The notes under the pieces were generated by a model. That model searched no databases. It saw only the letters and a program-made list of their open reading frames with translations, and was not told the origin of the DNA. The position numbers and the translations under genes were made by a program. Positions 32,502 to 44,561 of a stretch of DNA of 64,000 nucleotides are shown here, piece by piece (position 1 is the stretch's first letter; every line of letters starts with the position of its first letter). Source of the DNA: Madurella fahalii. Its lineage: Eukaryota > Ascomycota > Sordariomycetes > Sordariales. The stretch is from contig CM056874.1 in the NCBI GenBank assembly GCA_029876055.1, positions 2,914,001-2,978,000 on the forward strand, given 5' to 3'.

Positions 32502-34591
32502 CTAATAGATTTGGAGGAGTTCCAATGTTTGCCACCGGAGCCAAGGCCGCCAGGCTTCAACCAATTGGCTATCATTCCCTTGGAGTAGCAATTCATGCCA
32601 TCGGTCTGCAACTCTTCCACAGAGAGAGCATGCGTCCGTAGTTCGGCTTGCTGCATGAAGGTAGCATCCACCGATAAATTTGTAGCCACGACCCGAACGC
32701 CGGAGTACCAGGGGGACCGCGACGTCTTGCAATATCCAGACTTCGTCCCCGTCTTCCAGCTCCATTGGACCGAATCCAAGAGAATGAGGTGTGCCGAACA
32801 TCCTGCGGTTGGTACCGTGCCCGGCAAGCTTCGCGATAAACACCTTGAGTTCATCTTCCATGTAGTGACGGAAGGAATATGACTGGTCACAATGGCATTT
32901 TGAGAGTGTCGTCTCCCTGGAATAAAATAGACGGTGGTTGCGCCGTAGTATTGCGTCACTGCAGTTGGGACAAAGCCCCCCGAAAGCCGGTGGGATTTCG
33001 GGTCGCCGAGTCTCCCGCATCCTTTGTTTTGAGTTACGAGCGGAGGGATAGGCCGCGAGGATTTTATCCCAGAATTCTAGACGTTGATTGCAATTCGGAA
33101 GTGGGCCGTCATACAAGAAATCCAGCAACCAGCGAGCCATGGTAGTATCCGGCGCCCCTAGGCCTATCTCCCCGAATATCACGGAATCCGTCCAGATCCT
33201 CCCACAACTCCACGCAACAACCTCCAACAAGCAGTCCAGTGGATAGTCCACTTTCGTCACAGAGGACAATAGGTCGCCGTTCCCGGATTTGATTAGGGGC
33301 GGATGGTAGCTAAAGGGCCCCTGCGTTTGTATTTGTTCCGGGAATGACCTAGGTGACTCTTTGGTCCAGTCCGGTACCCATGAGGGCATACCCATTGCCG
33401 AGATCCCCTCCGCGTGCAAAAGGATCTCAAGCGACTTCGAAGTGGTAATCTGCCAGGCCGCGACCTGCAAAAACACCCAAGCAGCCGTAGTCGAAGGTGA
33501 GTAGTCTGCTTGCAGCGGCAGCGTCCGTTCATCTCGCAAAAGGCCTGTGATTGCGTACACTTTGTCGCGGGGGTCTTTGCAGGAGCAGTTCCTGGAGATT
33601 TGAAGCAACGACAGGAGATCCAACTTCTACCGGAATGTGTAAATACGACATCCAGCACAGCTAAACAGGAGGAACTTACCCTCGTGGTACGATGCCCTGG
33701 CATGCTCTTCTGCAGCAGACCATACGAAAGCATTGGCGGCGGCGGCGCGAGATGGCGTCTCGCCGCCATTAGCTTCAGGAAGAGATTCCCGTGCTCCACC
33801 ATATCCGCCCACGTCATTTGCATCGGCCCGTAGATGACAACAATATCCTTGGCCACAGCTACTTCCTGCAAGACCCAGATTCGGTGAAACCATCGGCACT
33901 GGAACAGCGAGACGATATCCCAAAGCTTGGGGAGCTCCCCACCGGAGTCTCTGCTAATGTACTCGACGAGTCGGTTGGTCTTGACATTTCCCTCCCCGAT
34001 AAAGACCACAACGCGGAGTGCGGCCCGAAAGATGGCAATCATGTTCTTGACCTGATGGCTTCGCTCCAGCACATCGGACTGGTTGATGCACACGGCATCC
34101 ACCCACAACCGGCGATGTATATCCCGCTTTCGCAGGCTCCGCAGAGCCGCCTCGCAGTTCTTGGTGATGGCGATTAATCCATCGTCACCGCACTGAATCG
34201 ACCTGCAGAGGGAGTCGTCGCCCGACTCGTCTGCCCACGTGTAGGACAGTGCCTCGTAGACGGGATCTTGCTGTAGATTGACGTGTTCCAGCGCACAGCA
34301 GAGCGGCTCGTCAGGCCATCCAGCCTTGAGCACAAGAACACGGATGTATCGCCCGTTCTCCAAATCCAGAGGGAGATATCTGTAGGCTTTGATGCCGAGT
34401 AGTGAGGGCTGGACAGGCTGAAAGGTATCGCCGGGACGTGGCTGGACTTGGCTTTTTGCGTAGATGTTTTCGACTCCCGGATCCGCGGAGTTAAGCAGAG
34501 CGAGCCCGCAGCTCTTGCAAAATTCGATCGAGGTGCCCTGGGTTGCGAACCAGTCAGCATGCTGACACTGTCGACTAGGGACGAGCTCCAT
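32502..34591 (-). CDS. HET-domain protein (heterokaryon incompatibility type)
   Basis: Two exons, 34591-33680 and 33626-32502, with a 53-bp intron (GTAAGT...CGGTAG) in phase 0; 678 aa. The start is the first true ATG (an upstream in-frame GTG is not used). The HET domain starts near residue 112 with VYEALSYTWADESG, followed by RRLWVDAVCINQSD, LRVVVFIGEG and RWFHRIWVLQEVAV. After the intron come CSCKDPRDKVYAITGLL and MPSWVPDWTKESP, the usual post-HET segments, and a C-terminal half with FGPMELEDGDEVWIL and two Cys-x2-Cys pairs. HET proteins mediate non-self recognition and cell death after hyphal fusion; the partner is unknown. No defects seen. Confidence 0.88.
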
Positions 34592-35135
34592 GTTGGGCAC
34601 GGGGCTGAAAACTGAGGGAATCTAGAGTTCAGGCAAGCGGCACTTAACTATCCATAAATGAACCGTTGTAATTGAGCCTCCCGTTGAGACGAGCGGTGGC
34701 GGCCTGGGACGCCTTTCACCCGTGTGGCAGTGCTTGGAATTTGTCGTCTGCTATCCGGTAATTGGCCGCCCGCATGTTGTGCCCGGCAAATGAAGCTACA
34801 ACTAAATCCCGGCATCTTCTTCACCGAAGAGTCCAGTTCGTAGCCGAGACCTAAATATAAAACGTTTGTCAATACTGTAGGGGAGCCTTACTCGTTATAT
34901 TAAACTACCTCTTCTTCTCCTTCTACCTCTCTTCTCCTCTTATAATCATTCTATCTTCCTGTACGCCCTCTTCGATAGCGTCTTATTTAACTATATACTA
35001 CGTTTTAACTACGTCTCTGGTGCTCTATTCGCTACAACCCTTAGCCCATTGCTTATTCTAGTCCTGCTTGTACATCTCAGTTCTCACGTGCATACCCTAT
35101 ACTATGCCATTGTTGCGTCATCTATACCCAATTGC
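34592..35135. other. HET promoter side; T/C-rich stretch
   Basis: Bases 34880-35030 are T/C-rich and AT-rich. No gene recognised. Confidence 0.45.
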
Positions 35136-35550
35136 TGAGTTGGGGAAAACAGTCCCCAGAGGGCAGGGTCTCTCTGGTCAGAGGGACACAGTTGCTAGGA
35201 TGGTGCCTGAGGGCTGGAACTTGCTGTGGGCCCATTTTTCTTTCGCACCATAAGTAGGGCCGTCCTGGCCATTGCTCCTTAGACAGAACAATCAGTTCAG
35301 CACTCTTTTCCACACCTGTTGCAGGCTCAATTGGCGAGCTTTCTTTGCGTGCAAAGTGACCTCCCTCTGACCAGAGAGAGCTCTATCTGCACATGTTGTT
35401 TTGACCTTGTTTAGACTGCAGGGACCCAATTTGTGGTGGTGTCGCCTGGCCTGTCTTGTCTGTCTTGTCTGTCTGGCATTTGGCCGTCTTTGCCCTCCCC
35501 CTTGTTTTGGTGGGTATGTGGGTGTAGATGTGTGTTTTTACACCATTTCA
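35136..35550 (+). mobile_element. solo LTR, family B (415 bp)
   Basis: Ends are TGAGTTGGGGAAAACAG and ACACCATTTCA, i.e. TG...CA. It aligns end to end with the reverse of 40392-40808 and with the diverged copy at 9084-9497. Flanking 5-mers (ATTGC and ATAGT) do not match, so the target duplication has decayed or the copy arose by recombination between different insertions. It contains TGTCTTGTC-type CT/GT repeats near its 3' end. Confidence 0.78.
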
Positions 35551-36728
35551 ATAGTATAAACTTAAGAAAAGTTATACTAGGTAAGTATTATAGAAGAAGG
35601 ATAGCACACTAGATCCTAATTGTTTTAATACTAAAAAAAGTTCGAATTGAAGCTTGGAGACGAGCTGAAAGCTATAGTTAGCGAAATACGTCAGTGAATA
35701 GATCTGACGGACAATGCTTGTTCTGTTGCCCGTTTGGTCGCCTTCAAGCTGTGCGAGAAGCCCGATTATCAGGTAGCTCTATCTTGCCACGAAAAACGTC
35801 GGGGATCTGACAAGCTGCCCACATCAAACGACTTTTGAAAACTTCTTGGCGTGCCCTTTTCCCAGCCAACCAGGCAACTACGAAGGTGCTTGGATCTGAC
35901 CGCGACGAGGTTTCAAGGCTATTCGCCCCCTGGACAGCCTCCATTTAGTACTAGGCTCGAACTAGTATAACGGTGCAGGCAGGCGTCCTCCCCTGTCTCG
36001 GGCACAGACTTTGATGATTTCCACAGTGAGTCTCATCTTCCCAGCCTTATTTCCCATTGGATCGGGGTTGCACTAGTTCTGGCTAGCGTGGGCCACAACT
36101 TCCATGAACTAAACCTGTGGGGATGATCGCTCGGACCGGCGAACGAACGGGGCCGGCCTCTTGGTACACTAGCTTTGACTAGAACTGGTCTAGTGGACAA
36201 AAGCTTCGCCAACAAGGAGACACATCACCTGCAAAAAGTACCAACGAACAAAAATGAATCTCACGTCCCAAAGTCGGAAAACAGATCATTGAGGTTTGTT
36301 TGGCCTGGTGTGTAATAAGATACATGCCTATGTACACACATTAGTTCCTCTTCAGTTCAAAAGAGAGCATCTCCGCCCATGCTGGCAGGTACTGTCCGAA
36401 AGTTCTAGCATTATCGGTAGAGTACGAGTACGGAATAAGCCCTGTCGAAATTGGGGGGGGGGGGGGCTAACCAGGTTCGGCGGCTTTGCGCAACAATGCA
36501 AGATCCCGACCTTCCCGCCAGAAGGAAGGGATTCCTAATCTCCTGGGGCTTGCAGCAGGGGCTTGCAGCTTGCAACCCCCGTCATTAGCGATCCCGAGGG
36601 AGGAGAGAGGCCATAGATACCCCCACACCCCACCACCGCGGGAGCCTGATGAGTCCATCCGCCAAACTTCAAATTCGCTCCCCGCAGTCACCCACGAGCG
36701 GCGATCGGCAATTGCCCGCTCTTCCGCC
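35551..36728. other. 1.2 kb with no recognised gene
   Basis: AT-rich next to the LTR, then mixed sequence. A 15-G run is at about 36452-36467. The last 250 bp are the likely promoter and 5' UTR of the SAT4 gene; its frame is open upstream to about 36486 but without an ATG. Confidence 0.45.
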
Positions 36729-38367
36729 ATGTTGCTTGCCCGCAACGGGGGAGAGGGTGGCATTTCACCCTCCTCCCCGGACGAACATGTCCCGCTGCTC
36801 AACCACCACGGAGCCGCCATCGGACTAACTGTCACATTCACGGTACGGATGAGCGCACGACAAACTCCCTGGCTGATGCTGACACTTATGTGAATAGGCC
36901 CTGGCTTGGCTATGCTCACTACTTAGACTCTACACTCGTCTTGTCATTCTGAACTCTCCATGGTGGGACGATGTCTTCACTGTCTTGGCATTGGTATGAC
37001 AGTCTTTACTCTCCAGTGACGACCTTTGTCTTGCCAGAATCTATTCACTGATAATCATTATCTCTTGATCACAGGTGTCAACAACCGGCTGCTCTGTGGT
37101 CTTCGGCCTTCGTTAGTTCCGTCCCGATGATCTGCATTCACCAAGACTTGGTACTTTGCTCAGACTGACGGCTAATACACACTACAGTCCAGAATGTCGG
37201 CATGGGCAGACACTTTGGCACCTTGACACTTGATGAGAGGAAACAGTTCATGAAGGTATATTACCATGCCCCGACACTGCCCTCTATGCTCCTTTCGATG
37301 CCCGTCGGTTAGATACTAGCGGCCCATACCATATTCTTGTTTCTGACACGCTCTTCCAAGGTCTTCTACGTTGGCTGTGTGACATATCCCCTCGCCCTGC
37401 TGTTCATCAAACTCGCCCTCCTCTTTCAGTACCTGCGTATTTTCGACCAAGACTCGCGTAGACGACGCTTCTGCAAGTGGTTTATCAGCTTCACCGTGGT
37501 CTGGGGCCTATTCTACACCGCTCCGAATTGGGTGCCATGCCTTCCCGTAGCATCTCTGTGGGAGGCCTTTCCTAACCAACCGCGGCACTGCTGGGGCTTC
37601 GCATCTCCCAACCTTTCCCAGTCCTTGGGTTTCCACATCAGCCAGGCTGTTACCACGACGCTGCTTGACCTCATCATCTTCCTGTTGCCCTTGCATCTGA
37701 TATTTAAGCCAAAAACCCACCAAAAATCCCGCATTGCATTGATATGCCTCTTTGGACTGGGCCTCGTGTGAGTTTTTGCTCCCCTGTTGCAGCCAACCTT
37801 TCCCACAGCCGAATCAATCCTGACTTGTTTGGCTCCCCCGAAAGTGTCAGCTTATGCTCCATCACGCGCCTCATCTATTTACTCAAGCCGGTCCCGAACC
37901 CCATGAGCGACCCGAGCTGGAACGGCCCGACACCGACTGCTCTAGCTGTGATCGAGAGCAGCCTGGCTTCCATGTGCGCCGCCTTGCCCGTCTTCTGGCC
38001 CATCATCGAGAAGGCATGGGGCATGATTCTGGTCAGGTACGAGGTCAGCGTCACGTACGAACCGGGCATTTTCATTCCGCGGAAGAAGAAAAAGGCCAAC
38101 AACAACAAACAGCTGCAGGGGGTGCAGCCATCCGGCATGGAACTTACTAGGTACCAAACTGGCAGTAGTAGTAGTCAAAACGAACTGCCGCAATTCTTGC
38201 GAGAAGGGGGAGAAGGGGGAGATCTAGAGGATCTAGGAGGCCCGCCCGAGTGGGATCCTTATGTTGGGGATGCGACGACGGGACTGGGCGAAACTGATAC
38301 CATTGTGCAGTCGCCTGCGGAAGGGCCGCCCAGGAATGGTAAAGGAGTCGGTTTTTGTTTATACTAG
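36729..38367 (+). CDS. SAT4 / PTH11-like integral membrane protein
   Basis: Six exons: 36729-36842, 36898-36993, 37075-37111, 37188-37255, 37313-37767, 37845-38367; every junction keeps phase, giving 430 aa. Family motifs: SPWWDDVFTVLALV (across intron 2), NVGMGRHFGTLT, LFIKLALLFQYLRIF, and after the last helix DPSWNGPTPTALAVIESSL, CAALPVFWPI. About seven hydrophobic segments predict a rhodopsin-like seven-span fold in the plasma membrane. The tail is hydrophilic with a KKKKANNNK basic patch and Gly/Glu-rich runs. PTH11-type proteins are proposed surface sensors; the ligand is unknown. No defects seen. The TAG stop is followed after 9 bp by an NLR relic. Confidence 0.83.
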
Positions 38368-38375
38368 TTACTACT

Positions 38376-38709
38376 TATACAGCGACCGGCACGCACCGGC
38401 AGACGTTCGAGGGACATAGTGGCCGGATCAGTGCATTGGCGTTCTTGCCGGACAGCGAGTGTCTCGAGACAGACCGAGGGCTGCGGAGTATGGCCTCAAA
38501 CCTAGATGCCGTCAAGCAGCGTTGGAGACCAGAAACCAGCCAGTGGTTTTCTCTTCATCAGCGATGCATTGGGTCACAAGAATTGGAAAAAGCCTTCTTT
38601 GGCTTCCTGCCGATATCGGGTAACATATGTGGCGGTTCATGATCATACACTGGTCCTAGGACATGCCTCTGGCCAAGTGACGTTCTTTCAGTTTGCTTTC
38701 ACAGAGTGA
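38376..38709 (+). pseudogene. C-terminal relic of a WD40-type NLR (STAND) protein
   Basis: The frame begins ATGTHRQTFEGHSGRISALAF then LPDSECLETDRGLRS, a last WD40 blade as in NACHT-WD40 proteins. After a frameshift near 38510 the tail reads VGDQKPASGFLFISDA, then VAVHDHTLVLGHASGQV and FFQFAF to TGA 38707. That ending is typical of fungal NLR-like genes. The NACHT ATPase and the N-terminal effector domain are missing. A 50-bp scrap of the same family lies at 9500-9545. Such proteins work in non-self recognition; this piece cannot. Confidence 0.65.
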
Positions 38710-38759
38710 TAGATTTCTATAAGCATGTAATGTCATATGTATTTGAATATCTCTGCTTA

Positions 38760-39418
38760 GGTGACACCAGCCAATTCTCAACACCTGGGGATCAAAGTCA
38801 TGATACGGTGCCTGACGAGGTCCTTCTCGGAAGCTACCACTTTAGCGTCCCGGCACGGGCAACGTTAAACATGACGAGAGTCCAAAGCCAGATGAAGAAG
38901 CTCTTTGCACAGATTGCAACTCTATACACAAGCCTGCCGGAAGATATCTATATCCGGTATGGCGAGGGTTGCCCCGACCTACTCAAGTTTCTCATCGTTG
39001 GGCCAAGCGACACCCCGTACAAGCATGATAGGTTCGAGTTCGATATTGATACCAAAAACTTCCTCTGGAAGCCCCAACTGGTGCATTTCCGGGCGGCTGG
39101 AAGCGGGAACTTTCGGTTCAATCCGAATTTCCATGCTGATGGGAAACTCTGCCTCTCGCTGATTGGTACGTGGTTGGGCTAGTCGGGGAATCTGGCGCAC
39201 TCGACGCTGCTCTAGATCTTGACCTCAACTCAATGTAAGTCACGATTTTTCAAGAGTCTTTGGTAAAATAGATCAACTTATTCTACTACGTGCAGCAATG
39301 ATCTTTGTCGAAAAGTCATATTACAACGAGCCTGGGGAACAGTCCGACAGGCACTTCTGTACTGGCTATAGGACCTTACCCCTGCTACCGAAGCATTTTG
39401 AGGTGAAGGGTAAATGAC
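38760..39418 (+). pseudogene. ubiquitin-conjugating (E2/UBC) domain relic
   Basis: The frame reads VLLGSYHFSVPARATLN, QIATLYTSLPEDIYIRY, LKFLIVGPSDTPY, FEFDIDTKNFLWKP, and FRFNPNFHADGKLCLSL followed by IGTW. The last holds the E2 'xNPN...GKxCL' core with the catalytic Cys, in the style of the large UBE2O/BIRC6 class. TAG codons follow at about 39179 and 39213 (the second where Gln is expected), then an intron (GTAAGT at about 39236) and MIFVEKSYYNEPGEQ. Two in-frame stops show it is broken. The N-terminal region of the parent protein is not seen. Confidence 0.72.
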
Positions 39419-39981
39419 CTTGAAAACTATATTAACCTAAAAAATGAAGTATGTGCTGTCGGAAACACGGCACCTCTGAATCTTGGGAAATGACAGTTTA
39501 GGATTTTGTGTGTCTTGTCTTGTGTTTTTCGTGTGTGTGCTCGTGTGTCTCCCCCTGCCTCTATCTCTGCTGGAGAGCTTACTCCTTTTATAGACGAGAT
39601 ACACGTACAGGATGACGTCTGTACAGTGGCGCAGTTAGCTGCCAGTCTTCCTTAGCTCAATAGAGTACATGGGTTTGACTCCTGCACTAGATCCTGTGAT
39701 CCTGATCCTCTGGCACATGATCCTTTTGACATGTGCCGCTAGCAAGTAGAGAAGTGCCCCAGCTACCCTAGACACTTGAAGACAATCTTCAGAGCAAGGG
39801 TCTCCTCACCTGCTATATTAGCAGCAATCTCCTCCTTAACTATCTTGAAAAAACAGCGTTTAGTACCTAACTAGCTTATAAAACCAATGTCGCCGAGCAA
39901 TAGATAAGTAATAGACTATACCTTCTAGATATATAACTCAGACTTGTATTACAAAAAGTTAGTAATAATTCTATAAAAACA
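39419..39981. other. GT-rich then AT-rich spacer
   Basis: Bases 39500-39555 are GT-rich low-complexity DNA. The sequence TAGCTCAATAGAG..GGGTTTGACTCC near 39655-39685 recalls tRNA promoter boxes but has no cloverleaf. No gene called. Confidence 0.45.
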
Positions 39982-40123
39982 TAACGTATATTATCAGCGA
40001 AAGTGCTATATCACCGAAAGTTCCACAAAATCGCACCTACGTAACATAAACCATGATAATTCTACCAAAACAGCTCAAAACAATTGAAACTACTCGGAAT
40101 CGTCTTCCTCAGACGTCTCTACT

Positions 40124-40381
40124 TGTAAAGGGGGTTGTTCTGGGAACACATTTGGGGAGATGGACTACGATGTCTCAGTACCGAAAAGGGTTCGATCAGT
40201 GGGCGATAGCTTCACGAACAGCCTCCTATTGTCATTGACTACACAGAGACTGATCCTTCCAGATCAGAAGTTCCCCGCGTGAGAAGGTTTCCCACGGGGT
40301 TCTTATCTACCCTAGTACAGTGACATCGTCCACCGTCATTCGGCCGGTTCCCCTGGTCTGGCCCAGAGGGCTCTCGTTACA
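40124..40381 (-). mobile_element. solo LTR, family A (258 bp)
   Basis: TGTAAAGGGG...CTCTCGTTACA with perfect target duplication CTACT at 40119-40123 and 40382-40386. Strand as argued for the full element at 47-50.7 kb. Confidence 0.87.
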
Positions 40382-40391
40382 CTACTACTAC

Positions 40392-40808
40392 TGAAATGGT
40401 GCAGAAATACACATCTACACCCACATACCCACCAAAAACAAGGGGGAGGGCAAAGACGGCCAAATGCTCGACAGACAAGATAGACAAGACAGGCCAGGCG
40501 ACACCACCACAAATCGGGTCCCTGCAGCCTAAACAAGGTCAAAACAACATGTGCAGATAGAGCTCCCTCTGATCAGAGGGAGATCGCTTTGCACGCAAGG
40601 AGAGCTCGTCAATTGAGCTTGTAACAAGTGTCAAAAAGGTACTGAATTGATTGTCCTGTCTAAGGAGCAATGGCCAGGACGGCTCTACTTATGGTGCGAA
40701 AGAAAAATGGGCCCACGGCAAGTTCCACCCCCCCGGGGCACCATCCTAGCAACTGTGTCCCTCTGATCAGAGGGACCCTGCCCTCTGGGGACTGTTTTCC
40801 CCAACTCA
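40392..40808 (-). mobile_element. solo LTR, family B (417 bp)
   Basis: The reverse complement of the 35136-35550 LTR. Flanks share CTAC (40388-40391 and 40809-40812), a 4-bp target duplication or a 5-bp one with one change. It sits only 10 bp from the family A LTR, so two retrotransposons landed next to each other in the same old transposon. Confidence 0.83.
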
Positions 40809-42231
40809 CTACCTAACAGGTACGCGAATTGTGGCCGGACTCGCCGTAGTTGCCACAACTCCGTGCATGTGTCTCAGTCCTCGGCCTCCGACTACTTCTA
40901 GCCTATATTTCCTCCCTGATCTGTATATCTACGTCCCTCTAGCCTTGCAAATCCTGTATATTTTGTACAGTAAGCGATTCTCTATCCTATAGCTATTGTT
41001 TTTTGACTCTCTGGCGTTTGCTTAGTGCCTTATTTGCTGCCTGAAGATCTCAGATCTCTGCTTGTATCAAAGCTACTTTATATATTATCTTAGACGTTCC
41101 TTTTATAAGAGTGTCAACCACTTTTAAAATCTCGGTTAGGGAACTATTTTGATACCAGGTAATTTGAGTCTTAATGAGATTAGACTGTGAGGAGGCTTTG
41201 TTTACGTTATTTAGCGTCTTAGAAACCTAGGTGTAGACGGTACCGAGCTACGAGTTCGGGGGTGTTAGCATGTTAAGACGGATGTCAAGTTATGAGATTA
41301 CCTTCTCGGGATTAAAAGGAATAAGTCTAGTACCTCGAAAATCTCTCTGAATATTGTTGTATATTATCGCTACTTAGAAGACTATATAACATGCAGGGAA
41401 GAAGTCCTCTTTAATGATATAAGTTATACTCATCTATATTATCTACTTAATATACTTGCTATATACTACCTTAAGCAGGCTAAAATATCCGATATCGAGT
41501 GGCTAGAGGATATAAGAGGAATATAAAGGTATATAGAGAATAATGATATTGTTTTCCTTATAATATATTTTAAAGTTAGTTGAATAGTAGTTATTATAGC
41601 CATTGAGGATAAAGAGGTGATAAACTCCGGTTATTTAAGCTTTAGTATATTTATTAAAGTACTAAATCTATTCTAGACCTCTCTTATCAGTAGTCCAGCT
41701 GTTTTCAGAGGTAGCAATAACCTAATCCTTTGGTAATAAGCTATTTTCGTATTAAGATGATATATGATATTTACCTTTAATAATAATGAATAGTAGGATC
41801 GCCTAGCTAGTTATATTAATACCTTAGATTACTATTGCCTATTTACGATTGCTAGGCTACTTCGATTTTACCCTGCTATATTGTTTAGAGCTTGTAATAA
41901 CCGTTGTAGTCGAGATAACGCCTATTAGAAATCCGGTCTCGTCAAAGTTGTAGATATCTGCCTCTTAGATACTATACTTCGCAACTGTATTCTATATAAG
42001 CATGAACTAGCCACGAATGATATCTAGATCTTCGTATTTGGCCCTCTGGTAGTCGTATCTCCGATTGAAATACGTAGTAAGCTCTGGTTGCTATTTAATG
42101 AAGTGATGTGCCTAGAGTACGCTGATGTATCCTACGTTGTATTCAGTAAGCAGTCAGTTAACTATACCTTTTATACCAGATAAGCGAGGAGGAAATCCTT
42201 TAGAATCTAAGTCATTAATATACTAAATAAT

Positions 42232-42367
42232 TGTAAGAGAGCGCGCAGTAAACCACTCTGCCAATGAACCAAAAGATCCACCAGTTCAATCACTCCGTGA
42301 TTGAATGCTGCGCACCACTTGCTTATATCACGTACCCGGGGCTGTGCCCTCAGCCGGTCCTGTGACA
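42232..42367. mobile_element. solo LTR, family C (136 bp)
   Basis: A GC-richer block with ends TGTAAGAGAG and CCTGTGACA inside AT-rich pogo sequence. Perfect target duplication ATAAT at 42227-42231 and 42368-42372. Not RIP-altered to the eye, so a late insertion. No other copy in the window. Confidence 0.78.
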
Positions 42368-42670
42368 ATAATAATAGATTCTTCTAAGCTAGTTAATTTT
42401 TACGAGTTAGTAGAAATATCACGTTAGAATTGCTGGTAGCGTCAACAACGACTGAGTTTTTAGTAATCGATAGAGTAGATTTTAGCTCAATTCTTAGGCT
42501 TAGTTTTAGGTCTTTTTGTATTACCTAAAGGGCTAATTGTATTTGAGCTTCGTCGTTTTTTTGCTATATATTACGTTGCGATAGAAAGTAGGATAAAAGG
42601 TAGGAGACGTATTTTAGTAGGATTAGTAGAACTTTCAGTAATATAGCACTTTCGTTAATAATATATGTTA

Positions 42671-44201
42671 CTGATAGTAACTAATCTCAGAATTATAACT
42701 GTAATTTTATCCTAAATAAGATAAATATTATTATTTATTTCTTCCTACATTGCTTTACCTAAGATATAGTATGCTAGACCCTTTACTACTAAATATATAA
42801 GAAAACTATGCTATAACAGCTGGGTAAAAAACCTATATCGATAAGTAATAGGAAATAACAGTAAAAGATAAATATTATTTATATTAATATTCTTCTTACC
42901 CTGTTATACTCTCTATATAAGGTATACTAGTTCTTCTGCTACTTATTATATAGGAGACCATACCTCGAAAAGCTAGATAAGAACTTAGGCTAGATAAAAA
43001 CTTGTACCAGATATTTCAGGCTCCTCTGCTCTATAAAGTCTAGTTAGTTATAAATAATAGGCCTTTGTCCCTCAACCCTATCGTCTCAGGACCTCTAAAA
43101 GTCTACTAGCTCCTAGTTATTTTCAGCTTTTATTAGGTAGTCGCTCTACCCTAGGTTTTTCTTAGCTTCGATCTTAAGTCCTAGCCACTTAAGTTTTTCC
43201 GTATTAGAATACTAACGGTTTTTCTCAGTTCGTTGTTTTAGCTGATTATTAGAAACCTAACTAATATCAGCCTCCAAGATGATAGCTATACCTCAGAGAA
43301 TCTAGTACTCTATAGATAGCTCGAGATCTATGGAGAAGGCTATACTGTCAAGAGGCAAAGACCTCCTTTTTATCTAGCACAGGGTAAGGTGAGAAGCAGA
43401 AGGTTGGGATAGAACTACTTAACCTATGAGAGTGGGAGATTCTTACAATAGAGAACACAGTCGGCAAGTACAGTGGTAGGTAGGAAGATTGGTAAAGATG
43501 AGGTTCAGGGTTCAAGTCTCAAGTGTAAAGCGTTTTTCAAAATAAGTACAATTGATCGTACGTTTTGATTGTGTGTATGTACGTGTTAGACGTCACTCCT
43601 TCCTTAACTACAGGATTTGGAGACGAAGGCGAAACTCTCTCTTATCCTTATTTCCTTATATTGAACTACTGGGATCTAGATCTACGGATATAGGTCCAGG
43701 CATATAGATCACGTTTGATTGCATCAGATCACAGTGATCCGGATCCATAGTTTCAAGTTTAGGTTCTAGGTACAGAGATACAAAACTGTCGTATGAGCAT
43801 AGATATTGATCACTGTGATCTGTTATGGATCACAGCGATCCGGATTAGTGTCTGACCCAATATAGTATAGATGCTTTGGATCCAGTTCCATAGAGTTAGG
43901 TTTTATACAGTTTAGTTCTGTAGACCTAGATTTCAATCTCCTGATCCTGTTTCAAAGTCAATTAAATCAATTGCAATATACATAGACTCACTTATATTGC
44001 TAAGAGAATATTAACTTAGGGCTAGAGTTATAGCTTAGAGTTATATATAGCTCTTTTTATATTTTCTAAGCTTATATATCAACAATATAGAAGAGATTAC
44101 CTTCGCTATACTTTTCGGGGTCGATATCAATTTAAAGGAGACTGATGTCGGTGATCTTCTAGTCTAACTATATAGGTTGAGTGCTTAAAGTTAGGATATA
44201 G
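42671..44201. other. AT-rich decayed repeats
   Basis: This holds degraded copies of R1 (42735-42790 and 42885-42960) and an inverted piece of R3 (42803-42867). Near 43440-43560 GGTTCAAGTCTC resembles a tRNA B box, without a cloverleaf. The rest is stop-rich; no gene seen. Confidence 0.45.
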
Positions 44202-44561
44202 TGTGAGGACCGGCTAGGTAAGGTCGGCGTGGGCGCAGGACAGAAGCCTCGAAGCCATAACGCCGGCGGGGTCGTAAAAGCAACAACAACGCTAGGCTAG
44301 AAGGGCGAGGATATCGCGTCAGAGGAGCGTCGAAGGAGCGTATAAGCAAGGTCGATGACGGGGTAGCGAGCAGGGTAGGTAAGCCCAGACGCTGTCATCG
44401 TAGGGTATAAAGAGGGAGGTGGAAGACAGGACTTAGGAGAGAGACAGAGTTCAATGAGACCACCATCCCACCCCTAACGAGCACTCTACTCCTACATTAC
44501 GCATGCACTGCTCGTACCCAGGCACTCTGGTTCTACTACCCTTAGGTCCTTGACCCTCACA
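44202..44561. mobile_element. solo LTR, family E (360 bp)
   Basis: Ends TGTGAGGACCGG and TTGACCCTCACA (8-bp inverted ends) with perfect target duplication TATAG at 44197-44201 and 44562-44566. It contains GGTATAAAGAGGG, a plausible TATA box. The high GC within AT-rich surroundings marks it as young and not touched by RIP. Confidence 0.85.

Larger units (their letters stand above)
39984..42668 (-). mobile_element. pogo-type DNA transposon, copy 2, RIP-decayed
   Basis: Inverted ends ACGTATATTATCAGCGAAAG (39984-40003) and the matching ACTTTCAGTAATATAGCAC, TTTCGTTAATAATATATGT (42631-42668) are flanked by TA. Transposase remains run right to left: at the far C-terminus an acidic SEEDDSE, a zinc knuckle CGNYGESGHNSRTC (about 40830-40870), and DNA-level similarity of 40950-41110 to 2530-2700. 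It is full of TA-type stops. Three solo LTRs sit inside (40124-40381, 40392-40808, 42232-42367); without them and their target repeats it is about 1.86 kb, the same as the other two copies. Confidence 0.8.

Noticed and set aside
34592..34600. Starting the HET protein at GTG 34600
   Set aside because: A proper ATG follows three codons later at 34591.
39640..39690. tRNA-like A and B boxes
   Set aside because: Spacing is too short and no cloverleaf can be drawn; same for GGTTCAAGTCTC near 43530.
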